This document shows positions 52,833 through 61,503 of a DNA stretch of 64,000 nt, in pieces; positions within the stretch are counted from its first letter, which is position 1, and every line of letters begins with the position of its first letter. The translations under genes and the position numbers were made by a program. The notes under the pieces are model-generated. The model searched no databases. It had not been told where the DNA came from and saw only the letters and a program-made list of their open reading frames with translations. Origin of the DNA: Brevibacterium sp. ZH18 (GTDB taxonomy: Bacteria; Actinomycetota; Actinomycetes; Actinomycetales; Brevibacteriaceae); the NCBI RefSeq assembly GCF_022748595.1, contig NZ_JALDSX010000013.1, positions 21,275 through 85,274 on the forward strand. The letters run 5' to 3'.

Positions 52833-54077
52833 CTATGCGGGCGAAGCGGCTGTCGGCGGCAGTTGCCCGTCTGCCCACAGATTGCCCTGAAGGTAATCCT
52901 CGACGTCACCCGCGCGACGCACAAGCGTCAGCTGATTCTCATGGAGGACATAGACGGCAGGCGGAAACTCGATGAACGACGAGCCGTACGACATGGTGTA
53001 CGCCCCCACTCGTCTGAAGACGATCCGGTCCCCCTCGACGAGCTTCGGCGAGTCCTTCAACACCATCAGCCGGTCGTCCTCCATACAGGTGAAGCCGGCG
53101 ATCACCTGCTCAGGATGACTCGTTCCCAGAGCCGCCTCGGTGTCGATGTCGTAGACGGCCTTCTTTCGGAAGAGAGGATCGATGTCGGTCCTGCTGGTAT
53201 CGGTGATGACGAAGCGCTGTCGCCCGATGTCCTTGGTATCGAGCACTTGCGCATGAAATTCCACCGGATTGGCGATCACCGAGCCCCCTGGTTCGATGAC
53301 CAGCTGAGTGCGACCGACGTCGACGACCGCAGCGAGTTCGGCATGAATGCAGGAGATGTAGTCGTCGAACCCCGTCGTGTCATTGAGACTCCCGAAGAAG
53401 CCGCCGCCGATATCGATCCAGTCCAGGTCGAGATCGAGCTTCGCGATGATCTTGGCGGCGACTCCGGCGGCCGCTCGATACACCTGCAGACTCTTCGTCT
53501 GGGAATTCCGATGCATGTGAAGGCCGACGACAGTCGCACCTGCAGCAGACAGTTCCACGATCGCTGCCTCGAGATCGCCATTGTCGAAGTCGAAGCCGAA
53601 CCGACTATCGGCACCGATCACGGTGCTTTCGCCCGGGCACAGTGCTTCGAGGTCCCAATTGACTCTGAGCCCGACACGCACATCCAGACTAGAGTCCTCC
53701 TGGGCCAGCTCCGCAGCCCACCTGATCTCTCGTTTGGAGTCGAGGTTGGTCAGTGAACCGTTGCGCAGTGCGGCCCGAAGGACTGCACGGCTCTTGACTG
53801 GACCGTTGTACACGATCTGCTCCGGCGCGAAGCCGAGTGCCCGCACCAGCCTGTATTCAGAGTCCGAGACGACTTCGGCCCAGACTCCCTGTCGTTTCAT
53901 ATAGGTCAGCAGCCAAGGCAGTGGGTTTGTCTTCACGGAATACGACATGACGGAATGAGGCCAATGTTTCGCCAAGGCATTCTGGAATCGATTGACCAGA
54001 AGGTTGAGCGCCGATTCATCGATGACGAAGGCCGGTGTCGGCGGACCAGTGATCCGAGGATGTTCTATGGAGTTCAT
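52833..54077 (-). CDS. Fold-type III PLP-dependent decarboxylase (ornithine/diaminopimelate decarboxylase family)
   Basis: 414 residues. The PLP lysine is K49 in MSYSVKTNPLPWLL. Other motifs are GVWAEVVSDSEYRLVRALGF, LHMHRNSQTKSLQ (His stacking on PLP), DWIDIGGGFFG, LVIEPGGSVIANP (where the usual E-P-G-R has Gly in place of Arg) and GFTCMEDDRL with the catalytic Cys. The family decarboxylates basic or dicarboxylic amino acids, sometimes on a carrier. The altered EPGR residue contacts the PLP phosphate in relatives and hints at a changed site. The ATP-grasp gene lies 71 bp upstream on the same strand, so the two are probably one operon. Confidence 0.9.
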   Translation of the reverse strand: MNSIEHPRITGPPTPAFVIDESALNLLVNRFQNALAKHWPHSVMSYSVKTNPLPWLLTYMKRQGVWAEVVSDSEYRLVRALGFAPEQIVYNGPVKSRAVLRAALRNGSLTNLDSKREIRWAAELAQEDSSLDVRVGLRVNWDLEALCPGESTVIGADSRFGFDFDNGDLEAAIVELSAAGATVVGLHMHRNSQTKSLQVYRAAAGVAAKIIAKLDLDLDWIDIGGGFFGSLNDTTGFDDYISCIHAELAAVVDVGRTQLVIEPGGSVIANPVEFHAQVLDTKDIGRQRFVITDTSRTDIDPLFRKKAVYDIDTEAALGTSHPEQVIAGFTCMEDDRLMVLKDSPKLVEGDRIVFRRVGAYTMSYGSSFIEFPPAVYVLHENQLTLVRRAGDVEDYLQGNLWADGQLPPTAASPA

Positions 54078-54148
54078 TACTGCCTTTCCAGTGCGAGTTC
54101 GGACGCTGCAGTCGACGACACTGCTGTGCCACCGCGCTCGCCCACCGC

Positions 54149-55231
54149 CTATGTGTGTTCAACTGAGGTGGAAGAGTCGTTGCCCTCCCGGGACCCGCGA
54201 GCTGTCACGCGAGTTTCCTGATACTTCGCCGAGATGACGCCCGACTCGTATCGATTCCACCCCTCGTCCACCGGGATTCCGAAGATCTGGCCCATGTAGT
54301 AAAGCGGAACGTCAGCTCCTGCCAGATGCACGAATGGATACCCGCCGCCGAATCGAGGATTGATATCGATCACCGAGGCCCGGCCCTGATCATCGAGGAA
54401 CATGTCGACATCGATGAGCCCAGACAGCCCGGCGGCACGGGCGATCGTTCCCGAGGCTTCTCGGAACGGTCCGGGGTCGACTGTGACGGCCTTGTCCGTC
54501 TCACCGGCGCGCATCCGCAGCTTGCGGCGCGCGAACACCCCCGTGAGCGGGCCGGGGTCCAACAGGCTCGAGACGATGTCCACGCCGTATTCGCTGCCCG
54601 GCATCTTCGGCTGGACGACGACGTCGTCCCGAGGATCTGTACGATCAGCACGCCATGGAACACTTCTCGCAGAATTCGCCACAGCCTCGTCGACCGTGCT
54701 CCGGGTCGCCACCGCCAATCCGGAGGAACGACTGCCGAAGCGGTGCTTCACCACGAATTCGTCGCTCTCTCCCACATCTGCGAGAAGGCTGCCCAGATCG
54801 CTCCCCCTCACCGTCTTCGGCGTCGGAACGGCAACAGCTTCGAGCATCTGCGCCATCCGGAGTTTGTCGGCACAGCCGACCTGCCATGCGGCAGACACCC
54901 CGGGAACGAAGACCCCGCGGTCACGCAGCGAATCCGCGATTCCGGTGTTCACATGGAGTTGCATCAACTCATAGTCGTTCGCTGAGAGGAAGAGCCTCGG
55001 CTCGACGTCGTCAACCAGGCTGAGTATCTCTTCGCCGTAGCCTGGGTCGGTGTATCTCGGCAGCAGTCGGGTCTCATCACCATAGGACGCAGCAGCACTC
55101 GAGGGGTCGTTCTCAGCGACGATGATTCGCCCGTTGAGACCGAGCGTGTCGAATGCGGCACGAAACCAATCAATGAGATAGAGACGTCGGCCCGCGGAGC
55201 CGATCACAATCGTCACAGATTCAGCGCTCAT
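54149..55231 (-). CDS. ATP-grasp ligase (carbamoyl-phosphate-synthase-like)
   Basis: 360 residues, ATG with a very strong AGGAGGGCGAC upstream. The N-terminal PreATP-grasp strand is VTIVIGSAGRRLYLIDWFRA. The ATP-binding core has DEFVVKHRFGSRSSGLAVAT, VVVQPKMPGSEYGVDIVSSL and the Mg-binding SGLIDVDMFLDDQGRASVID followed by INPRFGGGYPF. Such enzymes join a carboxylate to an amine using ATP. Paired with a decarboxylase inside a polysaccharide locus, it may attach an amino acid or a decarboxylated amine to a sugar acid or carrier. No carrier protein gene is visible nearby. Confidence 0.9.
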   Translation of the reverse strand: MSAESVTIVIGSAGRRLYLIDWFRAAFDTLGLNGRIIVAENDPSSAAASYGDETRLLPRYTDPGYGEEILSLVDDVEPRLFLSANDYELMQLHVNTGIADSLRDRGVFVPGVSAAWQVGCADKLRMAQMLEAVAVPTPKTVRGSDLGSLLADVGESDEFVVKHRFGSRSSGLAVATRSTVDEAVANSARSVPWRADRTDPRDDVVVQPKMPGSEYGVDIVSSLLDPGPLTGVFARRKLRMRAGETDKAVTVDPGPFREASGTIARAAGLSGLIDVDMFLDDQGRASVIDINPRFGGGYPFVHLAGADVPLYYMGQIFGIPVDEGWNRYESGVISAKYQETRVTARGSREGNDSSTSVEHT

Positions 55232-55257
55232 GTCGCCCTCCTAAATTCGGCGTCCCG

Positions 55258-55287
55258 TTACCCCGGGATTATCGGACAATTACCCCG
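55258..55287 (-). promoter_or_regulatory. Candidate -10 flanked by direct repeats upstream of the ATP-grasp gene
   Basis: On the minus strand GATAAT (55273-55268) is a good -10, with TTTCGG 16 bp upstream as a modest -35. CGGGGTAA lies on both sides (plus-strand TTACCCCG at 55258-55265 and 55280-55287, 22 bp apart). Further out, ATTCAGT (55340-55346) and ACTGAAT (55362-55368) form an inverted repeat. The remaining part of this 285-bp gap shows no gene. Confidence 0.45.
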
Positions 55288-55516
55288 CACCGAAATGCAC
55301 AGCTGCCGCAATGACACGAATATCCACTCGGAATGACGTATTCAGTTCGATTTCAGAAGTCACTGAATTTCATCCCGATGCCCCTCATAGTAGTTTCACT
55401 ACACCCGCCCCATGAGTGGGATCCGATATCTTTGCGGTTTCCCGAAAACAGTTTGCGAACCGCTTCGATCGGTCCTGCTCCGCCCGCATCCGCCCGAACT
55501 CATAGACGGTGTGAGA

Positions 55517-58174
55517 CTAGAGGTTCTCGGACTCCTGCTTCGCGGCACCGACAGCTTCGATATTCAGCCGCGCCAGAGCCTCGGCGACCTGATGACGACG
55601 GGTGACTCCGAGCTTTCGATACAACCGGTAAGCATGCCCTTCCACTGTCCTCACCGCCGCTCCGAGCACGTCAGCTATCTCCGCATTCGACATTCCTTTG
55701 ACCAGAAGACCGCAGATCTCTCGCTCCCGTTCCGTCAGCTCGACGGTCTGGTCGTATGATCCGGGCGAGAAGGGTACGCTGCCGCGGTGGTGAAGTCGGT
55801 CCTTGGCCATCTGCACACATCTGGCAGCGACATCCGGGGCGGACGAGCGTTCGGCATCAGCGATCCTCAGCAGCGCCTCTGCGTCCTTTGCCCACAGCGC
55901 CTCCCCCACTGCTCCGAGAATTCGGAATGCCGGCCCCTCACCCAATGCGGCGATGCGACGCATCTCGTCAACATCGACTTCCCCGAGGTGGCGAAACAGC
56001 AGATAGCGGATCTGTGCGCTCAGACCGTATGCCTGGTTCCGATCCGCATCGTCAAGCATCTGCCGCAGCTGCCTCTCGGATTCCGGATCGGAGGTCCGCA
56101 GCCACCGGGAGATGAGGGTGAACACCAGTGCCCGTCTAGGTTCGATGTGCGAGCCGGAGAGCACGACATCGTCGAACCTGGCGTCGAAGTCCTCTGCCAT
56201 GTCCGTCTCACCGCTGAGCGTGGCCACGTACTGCGCCACACCCAGCGCCGAGCCGAGTAGGGAGAACTGCTTCCAGTGATCGAGAGCCTCGACACCGGCT
56301 CGAGCCGAGCGTAGGGCCGCGTCCAGGTTGCCCTCGAGCAAAGCGATCTCTGCCTCCATCATGTCGCTGGTCCCACTTTGAGAAGCGATATGGGCGATAT
56401 CGCTCGACTGCGGCAGCTGCAGTGACCGCCGAGCGGCCGTCAAGTCGCCGTGCTCCATCAGCACCCGAGCTTCGAGCATCCTGATGACCATGGTCCCCAT
56501 CCCCAGAGTGGAGAGTTCGCGTCTCACCAGGGAGAGAATCTCATCCGCGTGCCCGACCTGCCCCTGCTCCAGTTCGAGGGCCCCGCAGAGGAGTGCCGCC
56601 GCCATCCGGTACACACCCGGCAGAGCAACATCGAGAGCCTGTTGGCGCAGCCGCTCCCTGTCCTGCTGACCGTGAGTGCTGACAACGGATTCGACCGTCT
56701 CCAGCAGAGTTCTCGCTGTCGCGTCGTCGAGAGCTTCAGCAGGACATCTCTTCGCCGCCTTCTGATCGACGCCCTTTCCGTTCAGGTGACAGTTCTCATC
56801 GATGCAGCAGTCGCGCTCGGGTGCGGTCAGCCTGTCGAGGGCCGCCGTGAAGTCGGCGGCTTCGAGTGCCACTGACCGGCGTGTGATCTGCCGGTTGGCC
56901 CAGAGCACTGCTGCGGTGACGACGAGCCCCCGGCAGCGTGCCTTGTGCAGACAGTGAGCAAGCAGATCGAGACCCAGCGCCACCTGTCCGACATTGCAAT
57001 AGAGGCACGCCAATTCGTACAGCTCCGGCGCGCTCAGCCGATCAGTCGGAACATCGGACATGATTCGCAGAGCTCGATGCCAGTCAGCTGAGTCGATTGC
57101 GGTCATCGCAGCATCGATGACCTGCCGTTCGTCTACGGCAACTCCACATCCCAGTGCCCATTCCGTCCTGAGCATCCGAGACCGCGGACCGGGATGGTCC
57201 GGATAGTCGCGGACTATGCCGTACCACTTCCGGCTGCGCCCGATCGGGGCGCTGTATCGCAGCGTCTCCGACGCATGGTGTTCACGTGCGACGTAGACCC
57301 GAGCGGTATCTCCCAGGATGCGCAGCTCACCCACGTCGACGAGGTGGTCGGCTGCTGGCCCGAGTCCGATCGACATCATCAGATCGATGTCGATCTCACC
57401 GGCCATGACGACCAGCTCAAGAGCTTCCTTCTCCTCCGTCGAATACTGGTCGAGGTCGACGCGTGCGAAGTCCCGTGCCCGGACGTCGAAATCGATGTCG
57501 AGTCCGTCGAGCACCAGGACGCCCTTCCGTGACAGCAGGCGATTCTTCCTTCGGCAGTATTCGAGGAGCTCCAGCAGCTTGCCTGGATTGCGTCCCGAAT
57601 GGAAATCGATGATGTCGATGGCTCCCTGTGCGGCGATCCCTCCGAAACTGCGCTCCACCGCAGTCCGCAGATCCTCTGGGGCGAGCGGCTCGAGCATCAT
57701 CTGCGCAAGCACCTGCTCGTCGACCAGGTCGGCGAACGGCCAGACTTCATCACCGGCGGAGTGGCGGGTCGTCGCCACCAATCTGATCGTGCTGGCGGCA
57801 GCGAGCTGAGTGAGCATGCGGAGACTGTATTCGTCGAGGAAGTGCGCATCGTCGACGAATACAGTCGGCACCTTGGCATCCCCGGTCATCGCCGATATGA
57901 CTCGCCTCTGCAGGCCACCCGGTTCGTCGAGGTCGACGATCATCCCGAAGACGCCGAATGGAATCTGGCTGAGCACCCGGTCGGCACGCAGCCAGTGCTC
58001 CTTCCCGCCTCGGCGCCCATGCACCTCCTTCGCCAATCGCGTCTTCCCCATGCCGACATCTCCCTCAATGAGGATGCCGACCATGGACGAATCAGTCAGC
58101 GATTCCTCAATGATCCGAAGCTGGTCCGCACGGCCGAAGAGCGGTGGGGGTCCAAATGGCCGTTGCCGAGTCAT
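55517..58174 (-). CDS. Large LuxR-family ATPase regulator (LAL-type), right edge, second of tandem pair
   Basis: 885 residues from the ATG at 58174, which overlaps the stop of the preceding regulator (ATGA). An AAA/STAND-type ATPase domain opens the protein: PPPLFGRADQLRIIEESL, Walker A EGDVGMGKTR (38-47) and Walker B PTVFVDDAHFLDEYSLRMLT. A long helical TPR-like region follows. The C-terminal LuxR domain is LTEREREICGLLVKGMSNAE, then AAVRTVEGHAYRLYRKLGVT. LAL regulators use nucleotide-driven oligomerisation to activate transcription. Its position at the edge of the locus and coupling to a paralogous regulator suggest a hetero-oligomeric activator; this is inference. Confidence 0.9.
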   Translation of the reverse strand: MTRQRPFGPPPLFGRADQLRIIEESLTDSSMVGILIEGDVGMGKTRLAKEVHGRRGGKEHWLRADRVLSQIPFGVFGMIVDLDEPGGLQRRVISAMTGDAKVPTVFVDDAHFLDEYSLRMLTQLAAASTIRLVATTRHSAGDEVWPFADLVDEQVLAQMMLEPLAPEDLRTAVERSFGGIAAQGAIDIIDFHSGRNPGKLLELLEYCRRKNRLLSRKGVLVLDGLDIDFDVRARDFARVDLDQYSTEEKEALELVVMAGEIDIDLMMSIGLGPAADHLVDVGELRILGDTARVYVAREHHASETLRYSAPIGRSRKWYGIVRDYPDHPGPRSRMLRTEWALGCGVAVDERQVIDAAMTAIDSADWHRALRIMSDVPTDRLSAPELYELACLYCNVGQVALGLDLLAHCLHKARCRGLVVTAAVLWANRQITRRSVALEAADFTAALDRLTAPERDCCIDENCHLNGKGVDQKAAKRCPAEALDDATARTLLETVESVVSTHGQQDRERLRQQALDVALPGVYRMAAALLCGALELEQGQVGHADEILSLVRRELSTLGMGTMVIRMLEARVLMEHGDLTAARRSLQLPQSSDIAHIASQSGTSDMMEAEIALLEGNLDAALRSARAGVEALDHWKQFSLLGSALGVAQYVATLSGETDMAEDFDARFDDVVLSGSHIEPRRALVFTLISRWLRTSDPESERQLRQMLDDADRNQAYGLSAQIRYLLFRHLGEVDVDEMRRIAALGEGPAFRILGAVGEALWAKDAEALLRIADAERSSAPDVAARCVQMAKDRLHHRGSVPFSPGSYDQTVELTEREREICGLLVKGMSNAEIADVLGAAVRTVEGHAYRLYRKLGVTRRHQVAEALARLNIEAVGAAKQESENL

Positions 58175-60786
58175 GCCAGACTCCGTGCGATCTGATTGAG
58201 TTCGTGACGGTCGCTGACGTGCAGACGTCGATAGAGACGGCCGAGGTGCCACTCCACTGTCCGCACCGAAAGATGCAGCCGAGCTCCGAGCTCGGAGTTG
58301 CTTGCGCCCTCGGCCACACCGGCCACCAGCTGCTTCTCAATCGCGGAGAGCATCCCCCACAGATCCGCACCACCGGCATCGAAAGTGATCGCGCGCAGAC
58401 TCGAGTCCAGCAGCATTCGCGCTTGTCTGACGGCAGCCGAATCCCGGTTCTGCACAGCCCTGGAACGCGCTGAGCGTGCCAGATCAGCGCACATCACGAC
58501 AGCGCCGAAGCTCAGTGCTTCATCTGCGGCGGCGATCACCGCCGCATAGTCATCGCCGAGGCAGGCTTCGGCAACCGCTGATGCCAGACGCCCGAGATCG
58601 CCATCGATGTTCTCTGCAGCGCTGCGCAGGTCCAACTGCGCCGCTGAACTGCCGTGTCGGCTCGCCTCCATCCAGGCATAGGCGGCCAGAGTATGGGCTC
58701 CCCGCCCCGCAGCCTCGGCACCGAGGCGGTGCATCTGGTCGGCGATCCCTGCAGGGCCGCCCAGCGCCTGGGCCTCGAGTTCGAGCAGATCAGCAAGATA
58801 TTCCGAGCACCAGTCGTAATCGGCGCGCGGAACACCACGAATCGACTCCAAGTCACCATCGGCCGAACTGCGCCCTGTCCGTTCGCCCTTGCGAGCTCGG
58901 GCAACCCGATCCTCGGGCACCGCTGTCGCAGGACGCCGAGTCGACGTCTCTCGCATCTGCTGCAGCCCTTCGGCCAGGTGGAGGGCTGCCTGCATGAGAG
59001 CATGGTCGTCGCCACGCTCGGGACCGTTCGACTTGACCGTGACGAGAGTCTGCTGCGCTCGTGCGATGTGCCCGGTCCACAAATCGACGAGAGCTGCGGC
59101 AATGGCCGAATCAGCGCGCAGGGGAGTCAGTCGCTGCAATGTCGTGCGAGCACGTTCCCAGTCTCCGGCCAGATAGCGGCCGATGAAGATCTGCGGCGCA
59201 GAGTCCTCCACTTCGAAGCTGGTCGTATCCGGCAGGTCGAACATCATCTCGGCCTGAGTCAGGTACTCGAGTCCCCGCTCGATGCGGCCGTACATGATTT
59301 CGATTTTTCCCAGAAGCGAGCAGGCACGCTGTCGGTGACGGGGCAGACAGTCGCGATTGCGGAAGACCTTCTCAGACAACTTCCGTCCCTCTTCCAAACG
59401 CCCTCCGCGCACGTCGAACTGAGCCCGGGTGACATCCAAGCGGCCTGTGTCGACGACGTTCTGCAATCGGTCGCGAACCCACTCGGTGCGCAGAGTGTGC
59501 GGCTCGCGCGGGTCGGTCAATCTCAGTTCGAGGCACGCCAAGCGGGAGAGATATCGGTCGCTCTCCTCCCCCGCCCGGGGTGAGGAGACCAGACCATCGA
59601 CGATCAGCTCTGCCTCGACCGTGTCTCCTCTGCCGCGTTCCGCCCGCGCCAATTCGAGGTGGATCTCGGGGTCCTCAGAGTTCGAGCTACGCAGCAGGTC
59701 GATCGCGGCGACGAAGTCTCCCCGCTCATTCGCCCACATCGCGGCACCGAGAACCTTGTCTGAGTCAACTGGGACTCCCCAGTCCTGCGTCCATCTCACC
59801 CGCCCGAACAGCGCAGCCCCCACAAGGGGAATCGTCTCCAGAATCGGAGTGATGTCCCTGAGCAGCTGCAGACTCTGCGATGGCCGAACGCCGTCACGCA
59901 GGCTCTGAGCGACCGCAGGTTCGACCACCGACACCTCGGCGTGCCTGCCTCTGGTGATGCTGATGATTCCGCGTTCTTCCAGATTGTCGAGAAGCTCCGG
60001 CTCACACATGGTCTGCAATGCTTCGTACGGCAGTGCCCCGGCCATGGCGATCAGTTCAAGGATCCTCTTCTGAACCGGCACCACATTCCACAGTGCACGA
60101 TGGTCGGCTCCGCGCCGGGAACCGGCGCTCGCTGTCCTGCCGACGATGAGATTCCTCAGCATCCGGGGGTTGCCCTGCGACTTCTTCCTATAGGCGGCAA
60201 TCGTCCTATCGTCGAGCTTGTGCCCCGTTTCCCGGGCGATGGCGGCGATGGCTGCCTCGTCCATCCCCTCAAGATCCGTGCGCACGACTCTGCCGGCGGT
60301 CCACAGCGCCGCCAGCAGATCGACCGGAGGCCTGATCGTTTCGGCCGCGGCCACCAGTTTGATCCGTCCAGCGGCAGTCAGCTGAGAGACGATCGACAGA
60401 GACTGTTCATCGACTCGATCTGCATTGTCGATGACCACAACCGGAGTGTGCCCGCGATCGAAAATGCGACTGATGATGGACAGTGCCGCACCACCCGACG
60501 CGATCTCAGAGGTCTGCTCGGCTTCGCTGGAAAGCAGAACCTCGAAGATGCCCAGTTTCCGGGAAGCGATCAGGCTTGAGCCGCGGAAGCGGAAGACGGG
60601 CACGTCGGGATCGACGGTCGCGGCGACACCGTTGATGACCGTGGTCTTTCCCATGCCGGACGCACCGATGACAAGCACACCGCAGACGTCAGGATCCGCG
60701 AGGCTTCGGGCGATCTCTGTGATCTTTGTCTGATTGCCGCCCTGCGCGGCTCGTGCGGACTGAAGCGGAGCTGTTTCCGATTTCAC
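58171..60786 (-). CDS. Large LuxR-family ATPase regulator (LAL-type), right edge, first of tandem pair
   Basis: 871 residues, GTG start without an obvious ribosome-binding site. The N-terminal ATPase has Walker A IGASGMGKTT (40-49), Walker B HTPVVVIDNADRVDEQSLSI and the sensor-like RIKLVAAAETIRPPVD. The middle is helical and TPR-like with several Arg/Glu-rich segments. The C-terminal LuxR domain is MLSAIEKQLVAGVAEGASNS, then LSVRTVEWHLGRLYRRLHVS. It is translationally coupled to the second regulator. A candidate promoter about 300 bp upstream would give a long leader. Confidence 0.9.
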   Translation of the reverse strand: MKSETAPLQSARAAQGGNQTKITEIARSLADPDVCGVLVIGASGMGKTTVINGVAATVDPDVPVFRFRGSSLIASRKLGIFEVLLSSEAEQTSEIASGGAALSIISRIFDRGHTPVVVIDNADRVDEQSLSIVSQLTAAGRIKLVAAAETIRPPVDLLAALWTAGRVVRTDLEGMDEAAIAAIARETGHKLDDRTIAAYRKKSQGNPRMLRNLIVGRTASAGSRRGADHRALWNVVPVQKRILELIAMAGALPYEALQTMCEPELLDNLEERGIISITRGRHAEVSVVEPAVAQSLRDGVRPSQSLQLLRDITPILETIPLVGAALFGRVRWTQDWGVPVDSDKVLGAAMWANERGDFVAAIDLLRSSNSEDPEIHLELARAERGRGDTVEAELIVDGLVSSPRAGEESDRYLSRLACLELRLTDPREPHTLRTEWVRDRLQNVVDTGRLDVTRAQFDVRGGRLEEGRKLSEKVFRNRDCLPRHRQRACSLLGKIEIMYGRIERGLEYLTQAEMMFDLPDTTSFEVEDSAPQIFIGRYLAGDWERARTTLQRLTPLRADSAIAAALVDLWTGHIARAQQTLVTVKSNGPERGDDHALMQAALHLAEGLQQMRETSTRRPATAVPEDRVARARKGERTGRSSADGDLESIRGVPRADYDWCSEYLADLLELEAQALGGPAGIADQMHRLGAEAAGRGAHTLAAYAWMEASRHGSSAAQLDLRSAAENIDGDLGRLASAVAEACLGDDYAAVIAAADEALSFGAVVMCADLARSARSRAVQNRDSAAVRQARMLLDSSLRAITFDAGGADLWGMLSAIEKQLVAGVAEGASNSELGARLHLSVRTVEWHLGRLYRRLHVSDRHELNQIARSLA

Positions 60787-61082
60787 TGCGGCGTGCCCGC
60801 TTGCTCGGACTTCGTTCCCCGACCAGCCGACCGGACCGGAGCGGATCCGCAGCGGCGCGCGAATTCCCCCACCACAGCCGCAGATGCAGGTCCAGAGGCA
60901 ATTCGACTGTTCCGCACCCGGGGACGAAACTCCCGATGGCGCAAACGGCCACCGACCTCGAGGAGAGACTCACACAATTCGCCTGTGAATGCGCGACAAC
61001 TTTGGGACACGATATCCATCCCGTTCACTTCTCTCAAAATGAGCATATCGAGCGCGCAGTGGAGGAATCGCTCGATTATGCG

Positions 61083-61110
61083 ACAATATCTGTTGTTTTT
61101 GCTTATCCAA
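61083..61110 (-). promoter_or_regulatory. Candidate leftward promoter for the tandem LuxR regulators
   Basis: On the minus strand TTGGAT (61110-61105) and TATTGT (61088-61083) are 16 bp apart in the AT-rich patch. The start would be near 61076, leaving an untranslated leader of about 290 nt before the GTG. Only moderately convincing. Confidence 0.35.
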
Positions 61111-61184
61111 TCGCTGCCGATTGATGGAGGGGTACTGTTCTGATATTAGATCCGATTCACGGCAGGACACAGGCCCAGCAGGGC

Positions 61185-61225
61185 AATGTTAAGGATTTGT
61201 AACATTCCTGGTGACCGATTGTCAC
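61185..61225. promoter_or_regulatory. Two adjacent palindromes upstream of the acyl-CoA dehydrogenase genes
   Basis: AATGTTA, eight bases, TAACATT (61185-61206) is followed at once by GTGAC, five bases, GTCAC (61211-61225). Both have perfect arms. They lie about 215 bp before the dehydrogenase promoter and about 400 bp before the LuxR start, so either gene set could be the target. Confidence 0.45.
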
Positions 61226-61262
61226 AAAACGGTAATACTTCAGGCTTTTCACATTCCAGGCG

Positions 61263-61316
61263 CGCGGATCCCCTCCTAGGCACACCTTCCGCGGATCCCC
61301 TCCCAGGCACGCCTTC
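61263..61316. repeat. Tandem 27-bp repeat, two units
   Basis: Two 27-bp units beginning CGCGGATCCCCTCC (61263-61289 and 61290-61316) differ at two positions, and a partial third begins CGCCGGATCC. Confidence 0.9.
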
Positions 61317-61438
61317 CGCCGGATCCGATCGAATGTCGGCCTTCTTCTCGGGCGATCAAAACCCCAATGCGCATCGACATTGCAGCATCGCCCTAACCCC
61401 ATGACCGACTGTCCCTGCCGACACTTGCCCGCGACTAC

Positions 61439-61467
61439 TTGTGACCGTGAACACCGAACCGTACTAT
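61439..61467 (+). promoter_or_regulatory. Sigma-70-like promoter of the acyl-CoA dehydrogenase genes
   Basis: TTGTGA (61439-61444) and TACTAT (61462-61467) are separated by exactly 17 bp. The expected start near 61474 leaves a leader of about 30 nt that contains AAGGAG six bases before the ATG. The sequence GTTACCGAACGATC between start site and ribosome-binding site could hold an operator. Confidence 0.65.
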
Positions 61468-61503
61468 GGAGTTAAGTTACCGAACGATCAATAAGGAGTT
61501 CTC

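Larger units (their letters stand above)
60787..61503. other. 717-bp gene-free region between the polysaccharide locus and acyl-CoA dehydrogenases
   Basis: No frame in this stretch has a convincing start, ribosome-binding site or recognisable protein. It contains an AT-richer patch around 61020-61150 with a candidate leftward promoter, two palindromes at 61185-61225, a 27-bp tandem repeat at 61263-61316, and a rightward sigma-70-like promoter at 61439-61467. Confidence 0.7.

Noticed and set aside
61211..61225. GlxR/CRP-type site (TGTGA-N6-TCACA)
   Set aside because: Spacing and outer bases do not fit. It is kept only as an unassigned palindrome.
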